Origin: Ruminococcus sp.
GTDB taxonomy: Bacteria > Bacillota_A > Clostridia > Oscillospirales > Ruminococcaceae
NCBI RefSeq assembly: GCF_016283395.1
Contig: NZ_JAEEMU010000034.1
Location: 147,408 to 211,407 of the forward strand
Direction: 5' to 3'
Length of the DNA stretch: 64,000 nucleotides
Positions 25,270 through 33,963 of this stretch are shown here, piece after piece. Numbering within the stretch: the first letter of the stretch is position 1; each line of letters begins with the position of its first letter. The notes under the pieces were generated by a model. That model searched no databases. It was given only the letters and a program-made list of their open reading frames with translations, and had not been told where the DNA came from. Both the position numbers and the translations under genes were made by a program.

Positions 25270-26296
25270 AAGCGTCTTTCGCAAAGCTGAGGAGCGCATG
25301 GCTGAGAAGAAACGCCGCTCAATGAAAATAAAGCGCAATACATTAGCTGCAACAAGTGCGGCTGCTGTGCTTGTGGTTGTGTGTATGCAGAATGAGAGTA
25401 TCAGCAATGCAATAAAGTCGATACCTAAGTTCGTAAGCAGTGTATGGACAGGTGAAGAGCCTACAACTACACAGATCACTACGCAGCCTGTTACAACAAC
25501 TGCTGTACATACCACAACATCGGAAATAACCACCGAGACTACTACAGAAACAGAAACGACAACTACTACCGAGACTGTTACTGCCGAACCTGTTACCGAA
25601 CCAGCGACAACTACAGTTACAGAGCCTACTGATAATATGAAGAAGGTATACATGGTAGGTTTGGATACGAGGGTAGTTGAAGCAGATTATGATACCGTTA
25701 CACTCAGCAACGGCTACAAGGTAAGCTTCATATACGGAGAATACGACCTTAGAGGCTTGTTCAAGGTCGATGACATAATATTCTACAGGTGCAGCTTTGC
25801 ATACGATCAGAGCAGGAATATCTACTATTATCTTGACGGCTATTTTGAAGCCGAGCAGAGAACTATAGAGTCATCTGATGAAAACGGAGAGCCTGTTACC
25901 GAGGAGTTCAGAGGAGCTCCTATACCTGCCCCCGAGCCCGAAAACAAAGAAAAAGAGCTGCGTCAGCTGAAATACGATGATTCTGTACCTGCACTTGATT
26001 ATGCGGATATACTTGCTGATCCGTCAATGCTGACATCAGGCGAAGGATATGATGATATGCCTATCATAAAGATAAAGGTGACAGGACTGAAAATAGCAGA
26101 AGCTGACGGTTACAATAAGAGATCAGAGGACGGCAGGAACTGGTACTTGTATTCAAATCTTACAGAAGGCATGGAAAATGAAGATGTATATAATTTGAAA
26201 GAAGGCGATGTGATAGACATGGTCGGATTTTTCAGATATTATAAAGATGAGGATACGTTAGATGCCAGTGATATCTATATCCAGAAGGTAAACTGA
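25244..26296 (+). CDS. Putative anti-sigma factor with dockerin-protein-like modules (pair 3)
   Basis: About 350 residues: a short basic cytoplasmic part, a transmembrane segment (about 32-48), a Thr-rich linker (TTT/TET repeats, about 70-125), then two modules. The first reads DTVTLSNGYKVSF, then GLFKVDDIIFYRCSFAYD and YYYLDGYF; the second has LKEGDVIDMVGFFRYYKDEDTLDASD. Both match the modules of the secreted dockerin protein encoded divergently (for example GMFQKGNKISISGEFAY). This suggests that sensor and target recognise the same thing, as RsgI sensors do with their polysaccharides. Start 25244 follows AAGGAGGG. Confidence 0.78.
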   Translation: MKDYIQVSESVFRKAEERMAEKKRRSMKIKRNTLAATSAAAVLVVVCMQNESISNAIKSIPKFVSSVWTGEEPTTTQITTQPVTTTAVHTTTSEITTETTTETETTTTTETVTAEPVTEPATTTVTEPTDNMKKVYMVGLDTRVVEADYDTVTLSNGYKVSFIYGEYDLRGLFKVDDIIFYRCSFAYDQSRNIYYYLDGYFEAEQRTIESSDENGEPVTEEFRGAPIPAPEPENKEKELRQLKYDDSVPALDYADILADPSMLTSGEGYDDMPIIKIKVTGLKIAEADGYNKRSEDGRNWYLYSNLTEGMENEDVYNLKEGDVIDMVGFFRYYKDEDTLDASDIYIQKVN

Positions 26297-26320
26297 TACT
26301 ACGGGGCAAGCTATAACAAT

Positions 26321-26357
26321 AAAAGGCAGCTGTTTTCAAGAAGCAGCCGCCTTTTTC
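26321..26357. terminator. Bidirectional terminator
   Basis: AAAAGGCAGCTG and CAGCCGCCTTTT flank a ten-base loop between convergent genes. Confidence 0.75.
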
Positions 26358-26377
26358 ATTTTATAACGAAATAAGTT

Positions 26378-26794
26378 TTATTCCTCGGGCTCTTTTATCT
26401 CGCCGACTATCGGAATAGGATCAATGCCCTGACGGGTATAATAATCGGAAAGAGCTGAACGAACAGCCTGTTCTGCAAGGACTGAACAGTGTATCTTTAC
26501 AGCTGGGAGACCGTCAAGTGCCTCAACAACTGCCTGATTTGTCAGCTTGAGCGCATCGTCTATGGACTTGCCCTTGATAAGCTCTGTTGCCATTGATGAA
26601 GTTGCAACAGCTGCACCGCAGCCAAATGTTTTGAACTTGGCATCTGTGATTATATTGTCGTCGATTTTTAGATACATTTTCATGATATCTCCGCACTTGG
26701 CATTGCCTATCTCGCCAACACCGTCTGCATCCTCTATTTCACCGACATTTCTCGGATTTGAGAAATGGTCGAGCACTTTTTCACTGTATAACAT
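26378..26794 (-). CDS. iscU: Iron-sulfur cluster scaffold IscU/NifU N-terminal type
   Basis: 138 residues, a scaffold on which Fe-S clusters are built before transfer to apoproteins. It begins YSEKVLDHFSNPRNVGE, the family signature. The three ligand cysteines are in NAKCGD, FGCGAA and IHCSVLAEQA, with the usual lysine/aspartate residues. It lies 12 bases after the cysteine desulfurase gene, in the same operon. No stand-alone HscA/HscB genes follow, as is common in Firmicutes and clostridia. Confidence 0.92.
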   Translation of the reverse strand: MLYSEKVLDHFSNPRNVGEIEDADGVGEIGNAKCGDIMKMYLKIDDNIITDAKFKTFGCGAAVATSSMATELIKGKSIDDALKLTNQAVVEALDGLPAVKIHCSVLAEQAVRSALSDYYTRQGIDPIPIVGEIKEPEE

Positions 26795-26806
26795 ATTTTT
26801 ACTCCT

Positions 26807-27997
26807 TTATGCGTATTTTTGACCTTTCATCATTTTTTCCCATACTGGCGACATTGAACGAAGTCTGTCAACGACCTTGGGAATAACTTCAAGAATATAG
26901 TCCACGTCCTCATCTGTTACATTTTCCTCAATGGAAAGTCTCAGCGAACCGTGTGCAACTGCGTGTTCAAGACCTATAGACAACAATACGTGTGACGGAT
27001 CAAGAGAGCCTGATGTACAAGCTGAACCCGAAGAAGCACATATACCGTTCATATCCAGCAGAAGCAGCAGCGACTCACCCTCGATACCCTCAATTGAGAT
27101 ATTGAGATTTCCCGGCAGACGTTTGTCCCTGTCACCGTTAAGGCGTGTATAGGGGAGCTTCAGTATGCCGTCAATAAGTCTGTTCCTGCGAGGAATTATA
27201 ACTGCATTTTTACCAGCGATATCGTGGGTAGCAGCTTCGATAGCCACACCGAGACCAACAATTGCAGGAACATTTTCCGTACCTGCACGTTTTCCGCGTT
27301 CCTGACCGCCGCCGTGAACAAAATTCGGAAGTGCGATACCCTTGCGGACATAAAGAGCACCGATTCCTTTTTGTGCGTGTATCTTGTGTCCCGAAAGTGA
27401 AAGCATATCAATGCCCTGCTTATGCACATCTATATCAATGTGACCCACAGCCTGAACAGCGTCCGTGTGGAACAGTACGCCCTTTTCGTGGCATATGGCT
27501 GCTATCTCGTCAATAGGCTGGATAGTACCTATTTCGTTATTGGCATACATTATTGTGACGAGTGCAGTATCCTCGCGTATTGCCTTGCGAATGTCCTCGG
27601 GATCTAAAAGTCCCTTGTCGTTTACAGGGATATAAGTCACCTCAAAGCCGTGCTTTTCGAGGTATTCACAGGTGTGCAGAACAGCGTGATGCTCGAAAAC
27701 GGAAGTTATGACGTGCTTCTTTCCCTTCTTAGCCATAAGCTCAGCAGTACCCTTTATAGCCCAGTTATCGGACTCAGAACCGCAGCTTGTGAAGTATATC
27801 TCCCTCGGTTCTGCACCGAGAGCTTTTGCCACCTTTTCACGCGCAGTCTCAACAGCTTTCTGAGCTTCTCTGCCAAGCTTGTAAATGCTTGAAGCATTTC
27901 CGTAGCCTTCACGGAAGTGGGGAAGCATAGCTGTGAGAACTTCCTCAGAAACAGCTGTAGTTGCAGCATTATCGGCGTATATGAATCTTTTTTCCAT
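26807..27997 (-). CDS. iscS: Cysteine desulfurase (NifS/IscS)
   Basis: 396 residues, a PLP enzyme that passes sulfur from cysteine to the scaffold. It starts [16 protein letters not shown]. The PLP lysine is in [13 protein letters not shown], and the catalytic cysteine is in [19 protein letters not shown], with the family's insertion typical of the IscS/NifS group. AGGAG lies upstream. The transcript starts in the A/T-rich region near 28020-28060, where a regulator site (for example of Rrf2 type) is possible but not clear. Confidence 0.92.
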   Translation of the reverse strand: MEKRFIYADNAATTAVSEEVLTAMLPHFREGYGNASSIYKLGREAQKAVETAREKVAKALGAEPREIYFTSCGSESDNWAIKGTAELMAKKGKKHVITSVFEHHAVLHTCEYLEKHGFEVTYIPVNDKGLLDPEDIRKAIREDTALVTIMYANNEIGTIQPIDEIAAICHEKGVLFHTDAVQAVGHIDIDVHKQGIDMLSLSGHKIHAQKGIGALYVRKGIALPNFVHGGGQERGKRAGTENVPAIVGLGVAIEAATHDIAGKNAVIIPRRNRLIDGILKLPYTRLNGDRDKRLPGNLNISIEGIEGESLLLLLDMNGICASSGSACTSGSLDPSHVLLSIGLEHAVAHGSLRLSIEENVTDEDVDYILEVIPKVVDRLRSMSPVWEKMMKGQKYA

Positions 27998-28393
27998 TGT
28001 ATTCCTCCATATATAGTATATAGATATATCCTATCAACATACTATATTATAGCACAAGGCTTTACAAATGTCAAGCTAAATACTAAAAAAATTGCTGTGC
28101 CTAACTGTGGTATTCATACAGAAGCTTATATTTATTTATCGGTGAAAACCTTTCTGAGGAAAGGTTCTTCCCCGAACCCCTTTCCAAAGACTTTTATCTG
28201 ATTTTTTCCCAGATAGGGCGCGTATGATAATAAAAAAGACCTGTAAGAATACAGGTCGCGCCCTATCTGGAAAAAAATAAAAACAGAAGTTTTCGGGAGA
28301 GAGTTTGAGAGAAGCCCCTTTTTCAAAAGGGGTTCTCTCAATAATTAGTATAAAAGTATCTATATCAGTATGACAGTTAAGTACAATTTATTT
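27998..28393. other. Region between iscS and luxS with nested inverted repeats
   Basis: No gene. The iscS promoter region is at its left end. The rest holds an inverted-repeat element (28202-28276) and a GAGAAGCCCC...GGGGTTCTC hairpin (about 28308-28340) that may terminate luxS. Confidence 0.5.
28202..28276. repeat. Nested inverted-repeat element
   Basis: TTTTCCCAGATAGGGCGCG (from 28202) is inverted at CGCGCCCTATCTGGAAAAAA (to 28276). Inside, GACCTGT and ACAGGTC form a second hairpin. The flanks (AAACCTTTCTGAGGAAAGG and AGCCCCTTTTTC) are also self-complementary. This fits a small non-autonomous element or a structured RNA. Confidence 0.55.
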
Positions 28394-28849
28394 TTAATAA
28401 TTCAGTTTTTCAGCGGTATATCCGTCAAGCACGGTCAGCATATCCTTTGCGACTGCCTTTGCTCCGTCAAGGTCATGGAGCAGGTAGTTTCCGCACTCCT
28501 TACGCTCAGAGCCGGGTATCTTGCCGCTGAAATCAGCCACAAAGCGGAAACTGTCCTGTACAAGGCGTATTGCCTGCTCAGACGATATATTGTCACGGAG
28601 TATCAGATAAAAACCTGTAAGACAGCCCATAGGTCCAACGTATATAACGCTGTCTGAGTATTCGCTGTTACGTGCATAAGTAGCAAATAAATGCTCGAAT
28701 GTATGAAGTGCGCCGTTTGTGAGGTAATCGCCGCCGTTAGGCTTTTTCATGCGTATGTCATAGGTAACTGCATCACCGTCGATACGGGAGATGTACATCC
28801 CCTTTTCCAGCTTGTCGTGGTCAACTGTAAAGCTTGCAATAGTTTTCAT
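28394..28849 (-). CDS. luxS: S-ribosylhomocysteine lyase
   Basis: 151 residues. LuxS cleaves S-ribosylhomocysteine to homocysteine and the AI-2 precursor. The metal ligands are in HTFEHLFATYARN (H-x-x-E-H) and the catalytic Cys in VGPMGCLTGFYL. The true start is 28849 (MKTIASFTVDH) with GAGTGAGG upstream; the longer frame runs into the aminotransferase. It directly follows that gene. Homocysteine made here could feed the transsulfuration genes at 35663-37745. Confidence 0.93.
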   Translation of the reverse strand: MKTIASFTVDHDKLEKGMYISRIDGDAVTYDIRMKKPNGGDYLTNGALHTFEHLFATYARNSEYSDSVIYVGPMGCLTGFYLILRDNISSEQAIRLVQDSFRFVADFSGKIPGSERKECGNYLLHDLDGAKAVAKDMLTVLDGYTAEKLNY

Positions 28850-28853
28850 ATCC

Positions 28854-30020
28854 TCACTCCCTCGGCATTTTCTTTCTGATATCGTTAAGACGTTCAAGTG
28901 CCGCATTGAGTGTTTCATTCTTCTTAGCGTAGTGGAAACGGATATAGCGGTTCTCAGGCTCTTTGAAGAAGCTTGAACCGGGAACAGCTCCCACACCCAC
29001 GTACTCAGCCAGCTTTTCGCAGAAAACGAGGTCGCTCTTGTAGCCAAATTCTGAAATATCGAGTAAAATATAATAAGCTCCCTGCGGAACTGTATGCTGT
29101 ATGCCGATATCATCAAGTCCCTTTAAGAACAGGTCTCGTTTCTCGGTATATTTATCCTGCAACCACTTGTAATAATCGTCACCGAAGCGGAGTCCCGTAA
29201 CTGCGGCTTCCTGCAAAGGTGCGGCAGCTCCGACTGTGAGGAAGTCATGGACTTTTTTCACTGTATCAATTATATTAGGCGGAGCTATAACATAGCCAAG
29301 TCTCCAGCCTGTGATAGAATAGGTCTTTGACAGGGAAGAGCAGGAGATAGTTCTCTCCCACATATCGGGAAGTGAAGCAAAATATATGTGCTTGTGCGGA
29401 GCATAAACGATATGCTCGTACACCTCGTCTGTGATAACGAATGTATCGTACTTCTTGGCGAGATCAGCGATTATCTGCAATTCTTCAAGTGTGAACACCT
29501 TGCCGCACGGATTGGACGGGTTACAGAGAATGAGTGCCTTTGGGTGCTGTTTGAAAGCTTCTTCGAGAACATCTGCATCGAAGCTGAATTCAGGCGGTAT
29601 AAGCGGAACGTAAATAGGCTCTGCTCCCGAGAGTATGGTATCTGCGCCGTAGTTCTCATAGAAAGGGGAGAACACGATGACCTTATCCCCTGGGTTTGTA
29701 ACGGACATCATAGCCGCCATCATAGCTTCTGTGCTTCCGCAGGTGACAACTATCTCGCCGTTTGGATCAATATTTCTTCCCATAAGGCGGGACTGCTTTT
29801 CGGCAAGGGCTTCACGGAAATTCTGAGCACCCCATGTTATTGAGTACTGGTGGAAGTCCTCTTTTGTTACCTGAGCAAGACGGTCAAGTATCTCCTTTGG
29901 CGGCTCGAAATCAGGAAATCCCTGTGATAGATTGATCGCGCCGTATTTATTTGAAATTCTCGTCATACGTCTGATGACGGAATCGGTAAAAGTCGCTGTT
30001 CTGTTTGAAAGCTGTGGCAT
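28854..30020 (-). CDS. Class I/II PLP-dependent aminotransferase
   Basis: 388 residues, fold-type I. Family marks are GAINLSQGFPDFEPP, LCNPSNPCGKVF, FVITDEVYEHIVY, the PLP lysine in SCSSLSKTYSITGWRLGY, and RFHYAKKNETL near the end. It resembles aspartate/aromatic aminotransferases, including the methionine/kynurenine type. Start 30020 follows TTTAAGGAGG; the longer frame includes a terminator hairpin. Lying after the oxidoreductase and CoA ligase genes, it may convert the 2-oxoacids to amino acids, though a role in the methionine cycle (luxS next door) is equally possible. Confidence 0.85.
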   Translation of the reverse strand: MPQLSNRTATFTDSVIRRMTRISNKYGAINLSQGFPDFEPPKEILDRLAQVTKEDFHQYSITWGAQNFREALAEKQSRLMGRNIDPNGEIVVTCGSTEAMMAAMMSVTNPGDKVIVFSPFYENYGADTILSGAEPIYVPLIPPEFSFDADVLEEAFKQHPKALILCNPSNPCGKVFTLEELQIIADLAKKYDTFVITDEVYEHIVYAPHKHIYFASLPDMWERTISCSSLSKTYSITGWRLGYVIAPPNIIDTVKKVHDFLTVGAAAPLQEAAVTGLRFGDDYYKWLQDKYTEKRDLFLKGLDDIGIQHTVPQGAYYILLDISEFGYKSDLVFCEKLAEYVGVGAVPGSSFFKEPENRYIRFHYAKKNETLNAALERLNDIRKKMPRE

Positions 30021-30038
30021 ATTTTCCTCCTTAAATAA

Positions 30039-30060
30039 AATGGGCGGAGAACCGCCCATT
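30039..30060 (-). terminator. Terminator between paaK-2 and the aminotransferase
   Basis: AATGGGCGG and CCGCCCATT flank a four-base loop, followed on the minus strand by TTTTATTT. Confidence 0.65.
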
Positions 30061-30150
30061 CAAATTCATAATTAAGAATTCATAATTCATAATTGCGGTA
30101 TCGACTGCAGCGATGATATTTAATTATGCATTATGAATTATGCATTTATA
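30061..30150. repeat. A/T-rich intergenic repeat (ATTATGAATTATGCAT type)
   Basis: Repeated AATTCATAATT and AATTATGCATTATG units. Related runs occur at 35633-35668 and 37859-37896. Confidence 0.5.
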
Positions 30151-30163
30151 TATTATATCATCA

Positions 30164-31504
30164 TTAAATGTTGTAGTCAATATTTCTTTCGTCGATAACA
30201 CGTCTTGACTTGTGCTCTGAACGTGTATTCAGACCGCCGTCAGGGTGAACGACTACTCTTGCAGGCTTAACACCGATACGAGCCTTGAGAGCTGCACTTA
30301 CCTCTGCTGCAACTGTATCATCGTCCTTGTCAACACCTGTTGCCTTCTCAATCTCAACAGCATACTTGCTTGTGAAGTCCTTCTCGAAGATACGAATGAG
30401 GTACTCACCTGTCAGGTCGCTCTGCTCGCGGATAACAGCCTCGATATCGCTTGGGAATACGTTAACAGCTGAAACAATGAACATATCGTCCTTTCTGCCG
30501 AGGATATGTATTCTGCCGTGTGTACGTCCGCATTTGCATGGTGTAGTGTCGATACGTCCGATATCGCCTGTCTTGAATCTGATAAGCGGACGAGCGTGTT
30601 TGCGGAGAGTTGTGAATACGAGCTCACCTGTCTGACCCGGTTCAAGAACTTCGCCTGTGTGGATATCAACTGTCTCAACGAGGATATGGTTCTCAGCGAT
30701 GTGAAGTCCGTCGTGGTATTCGCACTGTGCAGCGCAGGCACCGAAAATATCGGACAGACCATAGAAGTCGAATACCTCAGCTCCCCAGATGTCCTCGATA
30801 GCCTTTCTTGTAGCGTCGATAGAACCGCCGAGCTCACCTGCAACGATTATCTTCTTGATGCTGAAATCCTTCTTTGGATCATATCCTGCCTTGAGAGCCT
30901 TTTCACCAAGCTGCCAAGCGTATGAAGGAGAAGTCCAGATAACTGTAGGCTGATATGTCTTTAAGATGAAGAGAAGTCTCTCGCTTGGGAGAGTACCGCC
31001 CCAGATACATAAAGCACCTAAGTTCTGCGCACCGATTACGTCAGGACCGCCAACGTAGAGTGAAAAGTTGAGGGCGTGAACGTAACGGTCATTTGGTCTC
31101 ATTCCTATCTGCCAGAACCAGCGGCTCTCAGTATCCTGGAACTCATCAAAGTCCTTCTTTGTGAACGGGCTCATTGTAGGAACACCAGTTGAACCAGATG
31201 ATGTTGATACGAACACTACGTCCTCCTCGGGAACTGCTGCGAGCTCACCTAAGAATGAGCCAACGCCCTGAGTATCACGCTGTGTTTTCTTATTGATGAA
31301 AGGAAGCTTCTCGATGTCTTTGAGAGTCTTGATGTCTTCGGGCTTTACGCCTGCCTCATCGAATGAACGCTTGTAGTAAGGAGCATTATCGTATGCGAAT
31401 TTAACGATCTCCTTTAAGTCCTCAAGCTGTCTCTTCTGAAGTTCCTCACGGGGAAGAGTTTCAAGCTCTTCGTCCCAGAATTTGTTATTAATATCTCTGC
31501 TCAT
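30164..31504 (-). CDS. Phenylacetate-CoA ligase (PaaK-like), second copy
   Basis: 446 residues, with the full-length PaaK N-terminus (KFWDEELETLPREELQKRQ). The phosphate loop is STSSGSTGVPT, the adenylation core FDFYGLSDIFGACAAQC, and the Cys cluster CKCGRTHGRI. The C-terminus ends in SHKSRRVIDERN-like residues with the catalytic lysine region. It activates an aryl or related acid to its CoA ester. It lies 113 bases after the oxidoreductase beta gene and has its own promoter at 31555-31584, whose operator is shared with that operon. Substrate specificity cannot be read from sequence. Confidence 0.88.
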   Translation of the reverse strand: MSRDINNKFWDEELETLPREELQKRQLEDLKEIVKFAYDNAPYYKRSFDEAGVKPEDIKTLKDIEKLPFINKKTQRDTQGVGSFLGELAAVPEEDVVFVSTSSGSTGVPTMSPFTKKDFDEFQDTESRWFWQIGMRPNDRYVHALNFSLYVGGPDVIGAQNLGALCIWGGTLPSERLLFILKTYQPTVIWTSPSYAWQLGEKALKAGYDPKKDFSIKKIIVAGELGGSIDATRKAIEDIWGAEVFDFYGLSDIFGACAAQCEYHDGLHIAENHILVETVDIHTGEVLEPGQTGELVFTTLRKHARPLIRFKTGDIGRIDTTPCKCGRTHGRIHILGRKDDMFIVSAVNVFPSDIEAVIREQSDLTGEYLIRIFEKDFTSKYAVEIEKATGVDKDDDTVAAEVSAALKARIGVKPARVVVHPDGGLNTRSEHKSRRVIDERNIDYNI

Positions 31505-31554
31505 TGTTTTTATCCTCCATTATCATATATTTCATATCTGTTTGGTATGATTAT

Positions 31555-31595
31555 ATTATACAGCACATTTCTATATTTGTCCAATACCAATGGAC
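31555..31595 (-). promoter_or_regulatory. Promoter and operator of paaK-2
   Basis: Minus strand: TTGGAC, 18 bases, TATAAT. The -35 is part of the dyad GTCCATTGGTATTGGAC (31579-31595). Confidence 0.65.
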
Positions 31596-31617
31596 TATGA
31601 TGAGTTATAAACTGATT

Positions 31618-32511
31618 TTATAACTCGAAGTTCTTTTCAATAAACTCCCACTTCCTGTCACGGGAAGCTGTAATTATCTGTATATCGTCATCTGTAAGGT
31701 GCTTGAAGCGTCCCTGCTTTTTCAGATAAGCGGTCACGTCAGTGAACTTCTTTGGCTTGTGATTGAGCTTGAATGAGCCGTTTTCGTATTCGGCAAGATA
31801 CCAAAGTCCGCAGTCAACGACTTCCTTTGCAATGTCAACTGTTGCATCGGGAGCAACTCCCCAGCCTGTAGGACATGGCGCGATAACGTGGATATACTTC
31901 GTACCCTGTATCTGTGAAGCCTTCTGCACCTTTGCAATAAAATCAGGCAGATAACCCACGCTTGCAGTTGCAGCATATGGGATATCGTGTGCTGCAGCGA
32001 TCTCGAACATATTCTTCTTCGGACGGATATTACCGTGGATATTCGAGCCTGCGGGAGTAGTTGTGGTCTTTGCACCGAATGGAGTAAGTCCACTTTTCTG
32101 TATTCCTGTATTCATGTAGGCTTCGTTGTCGTAACAGATGTAGATGATGTTGTCGTTGCGGTCGATAGCTCCCGAAAGAGCCTGTATGCCGATGTCGGCA
32201 GTACCGCCGTCACCTGCGAAGCCGACTGCTGTGAAGTCCTTGTAGCCTCTTGCACGGAGACCTGCCTCAACGCCTGTGAGCATGGAAGCTGTACCTGCAA
32301 ATGTGGAGATTATAGAATTGTTTGAAAAGCAAAGCTGCGGAAAGTTGAAGCCTACCGCTGACATACAGCCGGCAGGCAGTACAGATACCGCATTAGGTCC
32401 GAGGACTTTCAGTGCAGCTCTTACTGCAAGACTTCCGCCGCAGCCTGCACAGGCTTTGTGTCCGTAGAAAAATTCTTCCCTTGAAATGCTTTCTGCGACC
32501 TTATTTGCCAT
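31618..32511 (-). CDS. 2-oxoacid:ferredoxin oxidoreductase, beta (TPP) subunit
   Basis: 297 residues, the thiamine diphosphate subunit of a four-subunit pyruvate- or 2-oxoisovalerate-type oxidoreductase. ACAGCGGSLAVRAAL, AVGFAGDGGTADIG and DNEAYMNTGIQKSG carry the cofactor site, including the GDG...N motif; further Cys residues bind the proximal cluster. The start overlaps the alpha gene by 11 bases. Gene order gamma-delta-alpha-beta is that of POR/VOR operons. Since a CoA ligase follows, reductive carboxylation of acyl-CoA is a likely job. Confidence 0.9.
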   Translation of the reverse strand: MANKVAESISREEFFYGHKACAGCGGSLAVRAALKVLGPNAVSVLPAGCMSAVGFNFPQLCFSNNSIISTFAGTASMLTGVEAGLRARGYKDFTAVGFAGDGGTADIGIQALSGAIDRNDNIIYICYDNEAYMNTGIQKSGLTPFGAKTTTTPAGSNIHGNIRPKKNMFEIAAAHDIPYAATASVGYLPDFIAKVQKASQIQGTKYIHVIAPCPTGWGVAPDATVDIAKEVVDCGLWYLAEYENGSFKLNHKPKKFTDVTAYLKKQGRFKHLTDDDIQIITASRDRKWEFIEKNFEL

Positions 32512-33673
32512 TATTCTCGCCTCCTATGCCAATAAAATTGACACTTTCCGTGCCCTTTGCAATGCTTGTGTAAATGTTTTCAATATCGCCTGCGGAGATG
32601 TTTCTTCCGCCGAGACCGCCGATGAAGTTATATCCCTTAACGTTCACACCTGACTTTTTCAGCGCGGAGTTCACATTAGTAAATACTGTTCCCTCATTGC
32701 CGAAGCTTACGTCTTTTTCGAGTACGGCATAAGCCTTGACATTTTTCAGAACATCGGCTATCTCCTTGTTCGGGAAAGGTCTCATGTAGCGTATGCGAAC
32801 AACGCCAGCCTTTACGCCATGCTCGCGGAGCTTATCCGCAGTTTCACGGCACAGACCTGCGATACTGCCAAGTGTAACGATGATGTATTCAGCATCCTCG
32901 GTGCGGTAATTCTCGGTCAGTCCGCTGTATTTTCTTCCGAATATGTCAGCGAATTCCTTTTCGGTCTCTCTGATGACCTCAGCTGCCGCAAGAAGTCCCT
33001 TATGCTCTTTATATTTGAATATGTAATTTGTATCAGGACCTGCGGAGAATGCCATATTCTTCGGATTATCGAAGTCTATGCGGTTATCTGTCTCATAAGG
33101 CGGCAGAAACTTGTCTGCCTGCTCGTGAGAGGGGATATCCACAGTCTCGTATGTATGAGTGAGGACGAAGCCGTCCAGATTTGCCATATACGGAGTCTGT
33201 ACACGGTTATCCTCAGCGATCTTATAGCTCATGAGCGCGAGATCCAGAGCTTCCTGTGCATTCTCGGCATAGGACTGTATCCAGCCGCTGTCAAGCTGTG
33301 AAAGGCTGTCGCGCTGGTCGCCGTAGATGTTCCACGGGAGAGCAGTGGAGCGGTCTGCGTTCATCATAACTATAGGGAAGCGTCCCCCTGCTGCGTAGTA
33401 GAGACATTCTGCCATGTAGAGAAGTCCCTGTGATGATGTGGCTGTGAATGCTCTTGCACCTGCGGCACTTGCTCCGATAGCACATGAGAGCGCGGAGTGT
33501 TCTGACTCAACGTGAACGTACTCGGCTTTGAGACTGCCGTCCTCAACCATTTCTGAAAGACGCTCAACGACTATAGTCTGAGGAGTTATTGGGTAGGCTG
33601 AAATGACCTGCGGACGTGCAAGGCGTATGCCCTCGGCAAATGCCTCGTTGCCTGATAAAAATTTCTTGCTCAT
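32501..33673 (-). CDS. 2-oxoacid:ferredoxin oxidoreductase, alpha subunit
   Basis: 390 residues. It begins KKFLSGNEAFAEGIRLARP and continues VISAYPITPQTIVVERL, typical of the PorA pyrimidine-binding subunit. The conserved SSQGLLYMAECLYYAAG and the C-terminal domain (MRPFPNKEIADVLKN, then YNFIGGLGGRNIS) complete it. It overlaps the delta gene by 4 bases (ATGA). Pyruvate versus branched 2-oxoacid specificity cannot be decided. Confidence 0.9.
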   Translation of the reverse strand: MSKKFLSGNEAFAEGIRLARPQVISAYPITPQTIVVERLSEMVEDGSLKAEYVHVESEHSALSCAIGASAAGARAFTATSSQGLLYMAECLYYAAGGRFPIVMMNADRSTALPWNIYGDQRDSLSQLDSGWIQSYAENAQEALDLALMSYKIAEDNRVQTPYMANLDGFVLTHTYETVDIPSHEQADKFLPPYETDNRIDFDNPKNMAFSAGPDTNYIFKYKEHKGLLAAAEVIRETEKEFADIFGRKYSGLTENYRTEDAEYIIVTLGSIAGLCRETADKLREHGVKAGVVRIRYMRPFPNKEIADVLKNVKAYAVLEKDVSFGNEGTVFTNVNSALKKSGVNVKGYNFIGGLGGRNISAGDIENIYTSIAKGTESVNFIGIGGENNGK

Positions 33674-33963
33674 TTGCGCTCCGCCTCCATTTCTATTGCC
33701 TTTATTTTACATATCTTAGCACATATTCCGCAGCCCTTACAGAAGTCATAGTCAATGGCTGCCTTGCCGTCTTTTACTGATATAACGCCGTCGGGACAGT
33801 AGAGGTAACACTGCTCACAGCCAACGCATTTTGCATTATTGATAACAGGTCTGATGCTTCTCCAGCCGCTGTTGACAGTGGTGAGATAGCCTGCCTCGAA
33901 TGATGTATTCTCGGGAACTTCCGCAAAGGTGAAGTCCTTTTTCTCTCTGATGTAAGGTCTCAT
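33670..33963 (-). CDS. 2-oxoacid:ferredoxin oxidoreductase, delta (ferredoxin) subunit
   Basis: 97 residues with two 4Fe-4S motifs, CVGCEQCYLYCP and CKGCGICAKICK, that pass electrons to ferredoxin. The N-terminus has SGWRSIRPVINNAKC, typical of PorD. The start overlaps the gamma gene by 4 bases. Confidence 0.92.
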   Translation of the reverse strand: MRPYIREKKDFTFAEVPENTSFEAGYLTTVNSGWRSIRPVINNAKCVGCEQCYLYCPDGVISVKDGKAAIDYDFCKGCGICAKICKIKAIEMEAERK

